This document shows, piece by piece, positions 18,452 to 27,853 of a stretch of DNA of 45,781 nucleotides; the first letter of the stretch is position 1; the number at the start of each line of letters is the position of its first letter. The DNA is taken from the NCBI GenBank assembly GCA_031258005.1, contig JAIRNP010000005.1, positions 1-45,781 on the forward strand. Reading direction: 5' to 3'. A program made the position numbers and the translations under genes. The notes under the pieces are model-generated. The model made no database searches. It was not told the DNA's origin and worked only from the letters and a program-made list of their open reading frames with translations. This DNA is from Treponema sp. (GTDB taxonomy: Bacteria; Spirochaetota; Spirochaetia; Treponematales; Breznakiellaceae).

Positions 18452-19567
18452 TCATCCATCCGGCAAGGTCCGCAAAAAGTACCCATTCGGTTCCCAGGCC
18501 CGTTCCCCATAACCACCGGCCATGATCCAGGCCGACGGAATCCCCCGTTCTTGGAGGTACTGATAGATAAGCTGGTCCCGTTCAATACAGCAGTCCAGAC
18601 TCAACTTGAGGAGGCTACTGGAAGGGAGCCCGTCATGTTCATAGGGGTCGGACCCATCAACCACGACGGCCAGATCCGGTTGCAGGTTTTGGGAGTGTTG
18701 CTCCAGCGACGCTAACCCCTTCTGTAATTCCGGGACATAGGTATCCTCTGCTCCTGCTTCGATGCATATCTCCACATCCCCCTGGATCCAGGGGGCTCGT
18801 CCCGGGGGCGCGGCGTGCAAGGTTTCCTCATCCAAAGGCCATCCCTTGGCCATGTGTATGGAGAGGGTACTGATCTCAAGCGCCTTTGCCGCGTCTTTAT
18901 TCCCTCGGATCTCCCCGCGGATTCGGGAAAAATGTACCAGTTCTGCAGTACCACACCCTTTATGAGCATCCAGGTCTATAATCCAGATCCGTCGGACCTG
19001 GTTTTCAGCCTGCAATTTCCGCGCGGCAATCATGATATCATGGATAAGACAAAACCCCGCCCCTTGGTCATACCGGGCGTGGTGCATACCCCCGCCCAGA
19101 TAATAACAGAACCCCGGCTTAGGTTCCTCTTGCTTTAAGGCAAGCCGGCACGCTAGGTAGGTACCCTCAACCTGGGCTACCGTAAGGTGAAACAGCTCTA
19201 CCAAGGGCTTCACCGCCCGATCCGGCTCATAACGGTGAGGCCGTCCCCGGCTATCTATAAGCTCATAGGTGTGGAGTAGGGCTTTAAGTAGTCCTTGGGA
19301 ACCTTCGGGGCCCTCTTGGTACAGCGTCGTAATGAACGCCTTTTGATGGACCCGTTCCAGATCCTCCCGGTTTATGAGGGGCTCCGGAGGCGCTCCGAGA
19401 AAGCGGCGGGCTCCAGAACAATCGAAAACCGGTTTGAGGGGCTGCTTGCCAAGGACCCCGGCCTGGGTAAGAAAATCAATGATCCGCGGTGCCCGGCTAG
19501 GGGAAATCGGGAGCATGATACCGTAATCAGTACAGGTTTGTATGAGATGTGGATCATATAGAATCAT
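18452..19567 (-). CDS. Histone deacetylase superfamily (AcuC/APAH-like) protein
   Basis: 'YYLGGGMHHARYDQGAGFCLIHDIMIAARKL', 'IIDLDAHKGCGTAE', 'VVVDGSDPYEHDGL', 'IMAGGYGERAW'. Confidence 0.85.
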   Translation of the reverse strand: MILYDPHLIQTCTDYGIMLPISPSRAPRIIDFLTQAGVLGKQPLKPVFDCSGARRFLGAPPEPLINREDLERVHQKAFITTLYQEGPEGSQGLLKALLHTYELIDSRGRPHRYEPDRAVKPLVELFHLTVAQVEGTYLACRLALKQEEPKPGFCYYLGGGMHHARYDQGAGFCLIHDIMIAARKLQAENQVRRIWIIDLDAHKGCGTAELVHFSRIRGEIRGNKDAAKALEISTLSIHMAKGWPLDEETLHAAPPGRAPWIQGDVEICIEAGAEDTYVPELQKGLASLEQHSQNLQPDLAVVVDGSDPYEHDGLPSSSLLKLSLDCCIERDQLIYQYLQERGIPSAWIMAGGYGERAWEPNGYFLRTLPDG

Positions 19568-19726
19568 AGGATCAGTATATAGACATACCTCATAAGGTAA
19601 TACTAGGGTATGCGCTTTAAGTACTAAAGGCCGCAGGCCGCGCTTACCTACGGAGTGTGCGTATTTGAATACGATCTTCCAGTGTTACAATACAAGGAGT
19701 AAGAAGGAATTTTGGGGGGAAATTCC

Positions 19727-19764
19727 GACAAAAGGGAATGACTCAAAATCTATAAGTCATTCCC
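19727..19764 (-). terminator. Rho-independent terminator downstream of the ZinT-like lipoprotein gene (minus strand)
   Basis: GGGAATGACT-N11-AGTCATTCCC; followed by TTTTG on the minus strand. Confidence 0.7.
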
Positions 19765-19801
19765 CCGAATTTTGAAAACTTACAAACGTCAGCCTTTTCC
19801 G

Positions 19802-21037
19802 TTATTGTTGTGCTTGTAATACTGCCGCCCAGGGAATCTCTGCAATTACTGCCTGGAATTGGGCTATAATTTGCTCATTGGTAGTCCCCTCTTTAACTCC
19901 AACCGGCTGCCACATGCCTGTTTCTTTACTGAAAGCATTTTCAAGCCCTGTCGCATCATAGAAAAAATGAAAATGTACCGGTGTCTGGGGAGAATCCTGA
20001 TCGGGATGAATGGCAATCAAGTATTTATAAGCGCCGGACTGGTCGCCTTCAAAACCATACCAGGTATCCCCTTCGCTGCCGTTGAATGTCTGTTTATAGG
20101 TATAGGTTAATGTTGTTCCCGCTCCTCCGGCATCTGGCTCTGGATAAAAGGTAATTGTATCCTCCTGAACTACAAGGGACTTAAAATTGGGGGTAGCGAA
20201 CACCGTTGCGGCAAGACCTTTTATCGTATCAGCGGGAATCGTTTGACCAGTTTGCGTGGAAGCTGCCGATGCGGCGGCGTTATAGGTCTCATCTAACCAA
20301 GATTCATTTACATAGTTGCCAAAACAATTCCATGTTCCCGCCCATGCCGACAGGTTGGGGACAAACATGGAGGCGTACATAGCCCAGGGGAACGCCGCAA
20401 GATCATCCGCAATTTGTGCTATGGTCGTGGTGGTTGGCGTTACCGTAGCAACCCAGAGTGGATCCGCAGTAGCCGCATCAAAACTTTCCGTACTGTATAC
20501 AAGGTGGAAGTGTAACATGGAATCGGGAGTGTCCTGATGCGTGGGTCCCAAAACTAAGTATTTGAATTGTCCAGTCGTGTTTCCGGTAAACTTTAACCAT
20601 TCCTGATCTTCTTCTTCTCCTTCACCAGCAACGGTGTGTATGCCGGAATAGGTATAGGTTATGGTCTCAGTAGGAGAACCAGTGGCATTGGGGGCATCGT
20701 AGATTTTAATCGTGTTTCCCTCGATGACGCAGGACTTGAAGTCCGTCTTCAGCATTTGCTTGAACAACTCCTTGAGCGTTGCCGCGTCAACGACTGCGCT
20801 AGGTTCCGCAGTCGTTATGGCGGTTACGGCATCTGCCCACATCGAGTCAAATGTTGAATCCCCCAAATATTGGTCGATAGCGTTCCATGTTCCCGCCCAG
20901 TCCGACAGATCGGGATCATCACCCGGTTGGATAGGGTCATCATCCGATGATCCGCTATTGTCGCACCCTGCCAATGAGAAAATCGCCGTTATCAACAAAA
21001 CGACGAAACCGAAAAATAGACCATGTCTTTTTTTCAT
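19802..21037 (-). CDS. Lipoprotein with two tandem ZinT/YodA-like metal-binding domains
   Basis: Lipobox FSLAGC; two copies of 'WAGTW...' ending in 'FKYLVLGPTHQDTPDSMLHFHLVY' and 'YKYLIAIHPDQDSPQTPVHFHFFY' (H...HFH triads). Confidence 0.75.
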   Translation of the reverse strand: MKKRHGLFFGFVVLLITAIFSLAGCDNSGSSDDDPIQPGDDPDLSDWAGTWNAIDQYLGDSTFDSMWADAVTAITTAEPSAVVDAATLKELFKQMLKTDFKSCVIEGNTIKIYDAPNATGSPTETITYTYSGIHTVAGEGEEEDQEWLKFTGNTTGQFKYLVLGPTHQDTPDSMLHFHLVYSTESFDAATADPLWVATVTPTTTTIAQIADDLAAFPWAMYASMFVPNLSAWAGTWNCFGNYVNESWLDETYNAAASAASTQTGQTIPADTIKGLAATVFATPNFKSLVVQEDTITFYPEPDAGGAGTTLTYTYKQTFNGSEGDTWYGFEGDQSGAYKYLIAIHPDQDSPQTPVHFHFFYDATGLENAFSKETGMWQPVGVKEGTTNEQIIAQFQAVIAEIPWAAVLQAQQ

Positions 21038-21154
21038 GGTATCTCCTTTGCGTGTTTACACGCACATGCGGTCGCGCCATAACATGGCGATCCCGCCGTC
21101 AAAATTTGTATGTATAACCGCCTTAAGCGGGTAACACCTTTGTTAGGGTATCAG

Positions 21155-21204
21155 GGCAAACCGCATAGCGGTTTGCCTCGGAGTTTTTGCATAGCAAAAA
21201 CTCC
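21155..21204. repeat. Two adjacent perfect hairpins with the same 3-nt loop
   Basis: GGCAAACCGC-ATA-GCGGTTTGCC, TC, GGAGTTTTTGC-ATA-GCAAAAACTCC. Confidence 0.9.
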
Positions 21205-21222
21205 ACGCTCCTTATTCCGCCC

Positions 21223-21888
21223 TCATGGAATGATTACCCCAACCAGCGGCCCCCAGGGGCCTTTCTTTCCCTCGTTCTCAATTTGTACGGCGAAATACGC
21301 CGTCTTTCCGCTGTCCCCAAAGTCGAATTCGATCACGTCCTTTTTCCGTTTGGTGAAAAATGATTTGCGTAAATCCTCGGGGTTGGCGGGGGGCGTTTCA
21401 CCGGGGGCAACTACCGTGTACCATATCCTGAAGCCTTTGTTGGCGGGATCGGCGGAACTGCCGATTACATAGATGATTCTTACACCTAATTCGTGCCGTC
21501 CCAGAAGATAGGTTTCCACGGTTACTTGCGCTGAAGGGGTTCCGCTGGGAGTTGGGGCGGGATCGTGGGGCTTGAGGCCGAGGGAGATATAGCCGGAATC
21601 AAGCAGGGGCGGGGATAAAAAATATCTCCGCTTAAAATCCCGCATGAAGAGGGTGAGCGCGTCAAAGGCTTCTTTGCATTGGGCGGTGGCTACAGGGGTG
21701 CGGGTGGTCTCGTTTTTGGCGGTTTCGAGGGCGGCCTTGGCGGTATCTCCGAGCGCGGTGAGTTCTGTTAAGGCCGGATTGGGGATATTCCAGTCGGTTT
21801 GCCTTGTGGTACATACTGAAATCCAGTCGCCGGTCATAGCCAGTTGTCCTTCCCGGCTTGCCGGGAGCCAGTCTCTTGTGGTTGACAT
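21223..21888 (-). CDS. Hypothetical protein
   Basis: 221-aa ORF with SD (AAGGAG) before ATG; TAATG overlap with upstream repeat ORF. Confidence 0.7.
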   Translation of the reverse strand: MSTTRDWLPASREGQLAMTGDWISVCTTRQTDWNIPNPALTELTALGDTAKAALETAKNETTRTPVATAQCKEAFDALTLFMRDFKRRYFLSPPLLDSGYISLGLKPHDPAPTPSGTPSAQVTVETYLLGRHELGVRIIYVIGSSADPANKGFRIWYTVVAPGETPPANPEDLRKSFFTKRKKDVIEFDFGDSGKTAYFAVQIENEGKKGPWGPLVGVIIP

Positions 21889-21920
21889 TATGGTTTCTCC
21901 TTGTTTTTATAGGAGGCGGA

Positions 21921-22145
21921 ATTGCCCCCGTTTGTGGTAAAATTGCCTAATTTCATACCGGAATTGCTCCCGTTTGAGATGGATTTGCCCCCATTTACGG
22001 TGAAATTGCTCAAGTTCATGTTGGGATTGCCCCTGTTCGAGATAGAATTGCCTAATTTCGGTCTGGGATTGCCCCTGTTTGGGATGGATTTGCCTAATTC
22101 TATGCCGAAATTGCCCTCGTTTGAGACAGATTTGCCTCCGACTAC
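21921..22145. repeat. About 10.7 copies of a 21-bp tandem repeat, largely alternating in two variants (42-bp higher-order unit)
   Basis: Units such as ATTGCCCCTGTTTGGGATGGA and ATTGCCTAATTTCATACCGGA in exact 21-bp register; heptad ORFs on both strands. Confidence 0.92.
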
Positions 22146-22186
22146 AGTGTGTGGGAAAAAATCGTCTGGGGCTGTGTTATATTTTA

Positions 22187-22204
22187 GGGGGGGGGGGGGG
22201 GGGG
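22187..22204. repeat. 18-nt poly-G (poly-C on minus) homopolymer tract
   Basis: TTTTA-G18-CATAC. Confidence 0.95.
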
Positions 22205-22356
22205 CATACAAAAATATAAGGATAAGAGGCTCCAAATCCAGCAAAGCCGAATACGGCCACATAATTGCCTGTGGCCTGTGACGGGAAGCCTATCGTTATG
22301 TTTGCCCTACTCTTCATTATTTGTTTATTATAACTAACATGAAAAAACCTGTCAAG

Positions 22357-22565
22357 CCAGGGGGCGGTAGGCGCACCTGCGGTGGGCGTTATGAGGGCGG
22401 AGGGGTTCGGAAGGGCGGTATACGTCCCTTCGTTCCTACATCCTGGGGAGCGTCCTCACCCATATCGTGGGCTTGGCCCCAAAGTGGTAAAGGCCCGAAG
22501 CAAGGGGCGCTGTGACCGCTTATCACCACTGCCATACAGGGGCGTTAACCCCGCTGGCGGGTAGT
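22357..22565. repeat. Dispersed repeat copy A
   Basis: Shares GGCGCACCTGCGGTGGGCGT, ACGTCCCTTCGTTCCTACAT, CCAAAG.GG.AAAGGC and CAAGGGGCG with 34880-35050. Confidence 0.8.
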
Positions 22566-22740
22566 GCCTAGTAACAAAATTTTCTTGACCTTTATAGCGC
22601 TGGTTAAGTATGTTTTTAATGAGTATTAATCTGAGAGCCTTAAATAGCCTTCGGGTTTAAACCCCGGCAATAGTACGCCTTAAGGTGTATAGGTTTCACC
22701 AGGTTAGACCAAGTATCCAGAATTCATAAAAAAGGTGTAA

Positions 22741-23430
22741 ATGATTATGTCAACAGAACATGGTGCTGATTATCACGAAGCAGATCCGCATCCAGAACAG
22801 GCGGTGGAAGCCTCCCCCGATCCCCTTGCCCCTGAACCTGCTCAGGACGAACAAGGGCTTGTAGAACCCACTGAGAATCTCACGCTAGAGGAAAAACTCA
22901 AGGATGCGGAAGAGCAGATCGTCGAGCTTAAGGATCAGAATCTACGCAAAGCCGCAGAATTTGAGAATTTCCGTAAGCGTATGAACCGGGAGAAACAGGA
23001 AGCCATTGATTTTGCAAATCAGAGTTTGCTTTTGGACCTCATCCCCATCATTGATGATTTTGAGCGGGCGAGCAAAGCGGCAGATACCTCCCAGAAGACT
23101 GCTGCGGACTTCACCGCGTTTTACGAAGGGATCGGCATGATAGAAAAGCGCCTGTCTTCTCAGTTGGAAAACAAATGGGGCCTCAAACGCTACGATTCCA
23201 CCGGAGAACCCTTCGACCCCAATCGGCATGAAGCGATCATGGTGGAGAAATCTCCGGATATAACCGAGCCGGTGGTAAAGGAAGATTTCATTAAAGGATA
23301 TACCTTAAAGGATCGGATCGTGAGGAGCGCTAAGGTAAAGGTCTTGATGCCTGAGCATCCGGGGACCGAGAGGGAACCGGAAAAGGCCGACCCTAATGAA
23401 GATAGGGGCTCCGCGGAAAATCCCTCATAA
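22741..23430 (+). CDS. grpE: Nucleotide exchange factor GrpE
   Basis: 'NLRKAAEFENFRKRMNREKQEAIDFANQSLLLDLIPIIDDFERA...FDPNRHEAIM'. Confidence 0.95.
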   Translation: MIMSTEHGADYHEADPHPEQAVEASPDPLAPEPAQDEQGLVEPTENLTLEEKLKDAEEQIVELKDQNLRKAAEFENFRKRMNREKQEAIDFANQSLLLDLIPIIDDFERASKAADTSQKTAADFTAFYEGIGMIEKRLSSQLENKWGLKRYDSTGEPFDPNRHEAIMVEKSPDITEPVVKEDFIKGYTLKDRIVRSAKVKVLMPEHPGTEREPEKADPNEDRGSAENPS

Positions 23431-23502
23431 TTATACAGGATAGGGTGTGTATGATCGCAACTAAATGATTTTTTAGTATATTTATTAGGATGGCATAATT
23501 AT

Positions 23503-23528
23503 ATTTTTCTATTTTTTGATAGAAAAAT
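23503..23528 (+). promoter_or_regulatory. AU-rich hairpin just upstream of the dnaK SD
   Basis: ATTTTTCTAT-TTTTTG-ATAGAAAAAT, 10-bp arms, followed by GGTAAAGGAG. Confidence 0.5.
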
Positions 23529-23548
23529 GGTAAAGGAGTTTATCATAT

Positions 23549-25465
23549 ATGGGTAAAATAATTGGAATCGATCTGGGAACCACTAACTCATGCGTATCGG
23601 TGCTTGAGGGGGGTGAACCCATCGTTATTCAGAATTCTGAAGGCGGACGGACCACCCCTTCTATTGTCGGGTTTACCAGTAAGGGTGAACGGGTAATCGG
23701 TCAACCGGCAAAAAACCAGATGATCACGAACCCTGAGAACACGATTTATTCTATTAAACGGTTCATGGGGCGCCGGTATGCTGAGGTTGGCAATGAAATG
23801 AAGCTGGTCCCCTATCGAGTGGTAGAACAGGGGGATGATGTACGGGTGGATATTGACGGGAAAAAGTATTCTCCCCAAGAAATATCCGCCTTTGTGCTGC
23901 AAAAAATGAAAAAAACCGCGGAAGATTACCTAGGAGAAACGGTTACCGAAGCGGTAATCACCGTGCCGGCCTACTTCAACGATGCCCAACGGCAGGCTAC
24001 CAAAGACGCGGGGAAGATTGCAGGACTTGAAGTTAAGCGTATTATCAACGAACCCACGGCAGCGTCTTTGGCTTTCGGCTTTAACAAGGACCAAAAAAAA
24101 GAAAAAACCATTGCGGTGTACGATCTGGGAGGCGGTACCTTCGACATTTCCATTCTGGAGCTGGGGGAAGGGGTCTTTGAAGTGAAGTCCACCAACGGGG
24201 ATACCCACCTGGGAGGGGACGATTTTGACCGCCGGATCATGGAATGGCTCATTGCAGAATTTAAGAAGGATACTGCTATAGACCTTGGACAGGATCGTAT
24301 GGCCTTGCAGCGCCTCAGGGAAGCCGCTGAGAAAGCCAAGATCGAGCTTTCTGCGATGCAGACCACTGAGGTGAACCTTCCCTTTATTACCGCAGATCAA
24401 TCAGGACCTAAGCACCTGCAAAAAACCCTTACCCGGGCGAAATTCGAGCAGATGGTTACCGATCTTTTGGAACGATCCAAAGAGCCCTGCAAAAAGGCCC
24501 TCGCCGATGCGGGACTCAGTGCAGATCAGATTGACGAGATCATTCTCGTGGGAGGTTCTACCCGGATACCTGCGGTCCAGCAGATCGTCAAGGATCTTTT
24601 CAAGAAAGAACCCAATAAGGGGGTCAACCCTGACGAGGCAGTGGCCATTGGCGCGGCAATCCAGGGAGGTATCTTGGGCGGGGATGTCAAAGACGTGCTG
24701 CTCCTGGATGTAACCCCCCTCTCGTTGGGGATTGAAACCTTGGGAGGGGTGATGACCAAGCTCATCCCCCGGAATACCACCATCCCCACCAGGAAGAGTC
24801 AGATCTTCTCTACTGCTGCTGATGGTCAGACCGCGGTTTCTATCCAAGTACTGCAAGGAGAGCGGGAAATGGCCAATCAGAACCGTACCCTAGGCCGGTT
24901 TGATCTGGTAGGCATCCCTCCTGCGCCTCGGGGCATACCCCAAATAGAGGTGGCCTTTGATATTGACGCCAATGGCATTGTGCATGTATCTGCCAAAGAT
25001 TTAGGGACCGGCAAGGAACAGAAGATCCGTATCGAAAGTTCTTCAGGGCTTTCGGATGCTGATATTGACCGTATGGTTAAGGAAGCGGAACTCCACGCGG
25101 AAGAAGACCGGAAGGAACGGGAACGGGCGGAAGTCCGGAACGAAGCGGACACCATGATCTACAGTACCGAAAAGAACATCAAGGACCTGGGGGATAAGAT
25201 CAACGCCGCGGATAAAGCCAAGGCAGAGGAGGCCATTGCAGACCTCAAGCGGGCCTTGGAAGGGGCCGAGGTTCAGGCCATCCGGGATAAAACCGAAGCC
25301 CTGAAACAGGTATCCTACAAGATTGCCGAAGAAGTATACAAGCAGACAGGGGCTCAACCAGGGCAGCAGCCCGGTTCTAATCCTGCAGGAAGCGGTTCTG
25401 CTGAGGATAGTGCTGACACCAAGCGAGCCGAAGATGTGGATTACGAAGTGGTGGATGACAAATAG
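23549..25465 (+). CDS. dnaK: Chaperone protein DnaK
   Basis: [24 protein letters not shown]... Confidence 0.99.
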   Translation: MGKIIGIDLGTTNSCVSVLEGGEPIVIQNSEGGRTTPSIVGFTSKGERVIGQPAKNQMITNPENTIYSIKRFMGRRYAEVGNEMKLVPYRVVEQGDDVRVDIDGKKYSPQEISAFVLQKMKKTAEDYLGETVTEAVITVPAYFNDAQRQATKDAGKIAGLEVKRIINEPTAASLAFGFNKDQKKEKTIAVYDLGGGTFDISILELGEGVFEVKSTNGDTHLGGDDFDRRIMEWLIAEFKKDTAIDLGQDRMALQRLREAAEKAKIELSAMQTTEVNLPFITADQSGPKHLQKTLTRAKFEQMVTDLLERSKEPCKKALADAGLSADQIDEIILVGGSTRIPAVQQIVKDLFKKEPNKGVNPDEAVAIGAAIQGGILGGDVKDVLLLDVTPLSLGIETLGGVMTKLIPRNTTIPTRKSQIFSTAADGQTAVSIQVLQGEREMANQNRTLGRFDLVGIPPAPRGIPQIEVAFDIDANGIVHVSAKDLGTGKEQKIRIESSSGLSDADIDRMVKEAELHAEEDRKERERAEVRNEADTMIYSTEKNIKDLGDKINAADKAKAEEAIADLKRALEGAEVQAIRDKTEALKQVSYKIAEEVYKQTGAQPGQQPGSNPAGSGSAEDSADTKRAEDVDYEVVDDK

Positions 25466-25553
25466 CAAGGCCTTCATGTGCAATTCTTACGTCGGGTACA
25501 AGGGGAATGAAGGGAATTGTAATGAAGTTTACTAACGTAAAAAGGGTGTTATT

Positions 25554-26678
25554 GTGGCAAAGCGTGATTACTACGAAGTCCTAGGAGTACAGAAGGGCGC
25601 TACCAAAGATGATATAAAAAAGGCATACCGGAAGCTGGCCATTCAATATCACCCGGATAAAAATCAGGGTAACAAAGAAGCGGAAGAGAAATTCAAGGAA
25701 GCTACCGAGGCATACGAAATTCTTTCGGATGATCAGAAAAAAGCTGCCTACGATCAATTTGGTTTTGCCGTGGTTGAAGGCATGGGAGGGGGGCAGGATT
25801 TTTCATCTGCCTTCCGCGACTTTGGGGATATTTTCGGGGATTTTTCCAGTATCTTTGATACTTTTTTTGGCGGCAGCGGCGGCCGTCGTTCCTCCGGTGG
25901 TACTGGTGTTCGGCAAGGGGCCAATCTCCGCTATGATGTGGACATATCGTTTAAAGATGCGGTGTTCGGTACCAAAGTGGAGATCCAGTACGCTCGCAAT
26001 GAGGCTTGTCCGGTCTGTAAAGGAACCGGAGCCTCCGGCGGCACGGGTAAAAAGGTCTGTTCCACCTGCAGTGGTTCTGGACAGGTCCGCCATAGTCAGG
26101 GTTTTTTTTCCGTGGCCTCCACCTGTCCGAACTGCGGGGGGGAAGGGTATATTATCGAACATCCCTGTAAGGAATGTAATGGCGCTGGGACTCAAAAGAA
26201 ACGCCAAAAGATCATGGTTACGGTCCCGCCGGGGGTAGAAAACGGTAAGCGGGTGCTTATCCCCCGGCAGGGAGATACCGGTCCCAATGGAGGCCCTCCC
26301 GGAGACCTCTATGTGTTCTTCCGGGTTAAACCCCACGAATATTTTGAACGCCAAGACATGGACTTGTATTGTGCGGTACCCATTTCCATGAGTCAAGCGG
26401 CCCTGGGAGCGGATATTCACGTCATGACCCTGGACGGGAAAACCATTAAAGTCAAAGTACCTCCGGGGATCCAGAATGGCAAAATGCTCAGGATCCGGGA
26501 TGAAGGGATTCCCGCAGGCTCGGGGGGAAGGCGAGGGAATCTCTATATCAAAGTCATGATCCGTATCCCTGCTAAACTCTCAAGAAGAGGCAAAGAACTC
26601 ATGGAAGAGCTTGCCCGGGTGGAAGGTGAAGATGATTCCCCCCAGCCCCTCCCCCTTGCGGAATTATCGGATCAGTAA
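25554..26678 (+). CDS. dnaJ: Chaperone protein DnaJ (GTG start)
   Basis: J domain YHPDKNQG and four CxxCxGxG-type repeats. Confidence 0.98.
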   Translation: MAKRDYYEVLGVQKGATKDDIKKAYRKLAIQYHPDKNQGNKEAEEKFKEATEAYEILSDDQKKAAYDQFGFAVVEGMGGGQDFSSAFRDFGDIFGDFSSIFDTFFGGSGGRRSSGGTGVRQGANLRYDVDISFKDAVFGTKVEIQYARNEACPVCKGTGASGGTGKKVCSTCSGSGQVRHSQGFFSVASTCPNCGGEGYIIEHPCKECNGAGTQKKRQKIMVTVPPGVENGKRVLIPRQGDTGPNGGPPGDLYVFFRVKPHEYFERQDMDLYCAVPISMSQAALGADIHVMTLDGKTIKVKVPPGIQNGKMLRIRDEGIPAGSGGRRGNLYIKVMIRIPAKLSRRGKELMEELARVEGEDDSPQPLPLAELSDQ

Positions 26679-26733
26679 ATCCAGCGGCTTGCCGGTATAA
26701 ACCCGTTGCAGCAGGAACGATAAGGAAGGTGCT

Positions 26734-27841
26734 ATGTTGTTATCTGAATTAGGCGCCCCTATTGAAAGCTTGAGGGCTCAAATCTATGAAACATGGAGGC
26801 GTCTTTGAGGACGCTTCCTTTGAACAGCGCATAGGGGAACTGGAAAAAAAAGCGGAAGATCCGGATTTTTGGAAAGATCCGGGGCAGGCGGAAAAACTCA
26901 TGGGGGAACTCAAGACCCTCAAGGGTCGGTATGAACCCTGGAAAAGCCTGCAGACGGAGATCGATGATCTGGTAGTACTCTATGAACTGGCCGCAGAAGC
27001 CAAAGACGAGTCGCATGATGAGGAAATCGAAACTACCCTGACAGGCCTCAGCGCTCGCTATAAAAAGCAGCATGTTTTTGAACTCATGGGTGGAGAGGTG
27101 GATAAAAACGGCTGTTTCCTCACCATTCATGCCGGCGCAGGCGGCACTGAAGCCTGTGACTGGTCTCAGATGCTCTACCGGATGTACCTTAGGTGGGCGG
27201 AGCGAAAGGGATTTTCCATAGAAGAGGTGGATCATCTGGAAGCGGAAGGGGGTATCAAGTCCGCGACGGCCCGGATCGAAGGAGCCTATGCCTACGGTTA
27301 CCTCAAAGGCGAGTCCGGGGTACACCGGCTGGTCCGGATTTCTCCCTTTGACGCTAATGCTAGGCGGCATACTTCCTTTGCTTCGGCATACCTTTTTCCG
27401 GTAATCGACGATTCCGTAGAAGTAATCATTAGGCCGGAAGATCTCCGGGTGGATACCTACCGTTCAGGAGGGGCCGGGGGGCAGCATATCAACAAGACGG
27501 ACAGTGCGGTCCGGTTTACCCACCTCCCCACGGGAATCGTGGTGGCCTGCCAAAATGAGCGAAGCCAGATCAAAAACCGGGCCATTGCCATGAGTATACT
27601 CAAAGCCCGGCTCTATACCTATTACCGGCAGGAAAAAGAAAAGGAACATGAAAAGTTTGCCCAGGAAAAAAAGGATATTTCTTGGGGGAATCAGATCCGT
27701 TCTTATGTCTTTCAACCCTATACCATGGTTAAGGATTACCGGACCAAGGCGGAGAGCGGTAATATACAAGCGGTCATGGATGGGGATATTGATTTGTTTA
27801 TCGAGGAATACTTGCGTTTTGCCTGGAATTCCCAGATATAA
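26734..27841 (+). CDS. prfB: Peptide chain release factor 2, expressed via programmed +1 frameshift at CTT TGA (26803-26808)
   Basis: ORF MLLSELGAPIESLRAQIYETWRRL-stop at 26734-26808, then +1 frame EDASFEQRIGELEKK...; RF2 signature 'RSGGAGGQHINKTDSAVRFTHLPTGI'. Confidence 0.93.
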
Positions 27842-27853
27842 GGTGGCAGGGAT

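Noticed and set aside
22560-22740. CIRCE/HrcA operator or sigma-32 promoter upstream of grpE
   Set aside because: No TTAGCACTC-N9-GAGTGCTAA seen; CTTGACC...GTATGT and ACGCCTTAAGGTGT are too weak to call.
25803-26420. 205-aa minus-strand ORF
   Set aside because: Antisense to dnaJ; no independent support.
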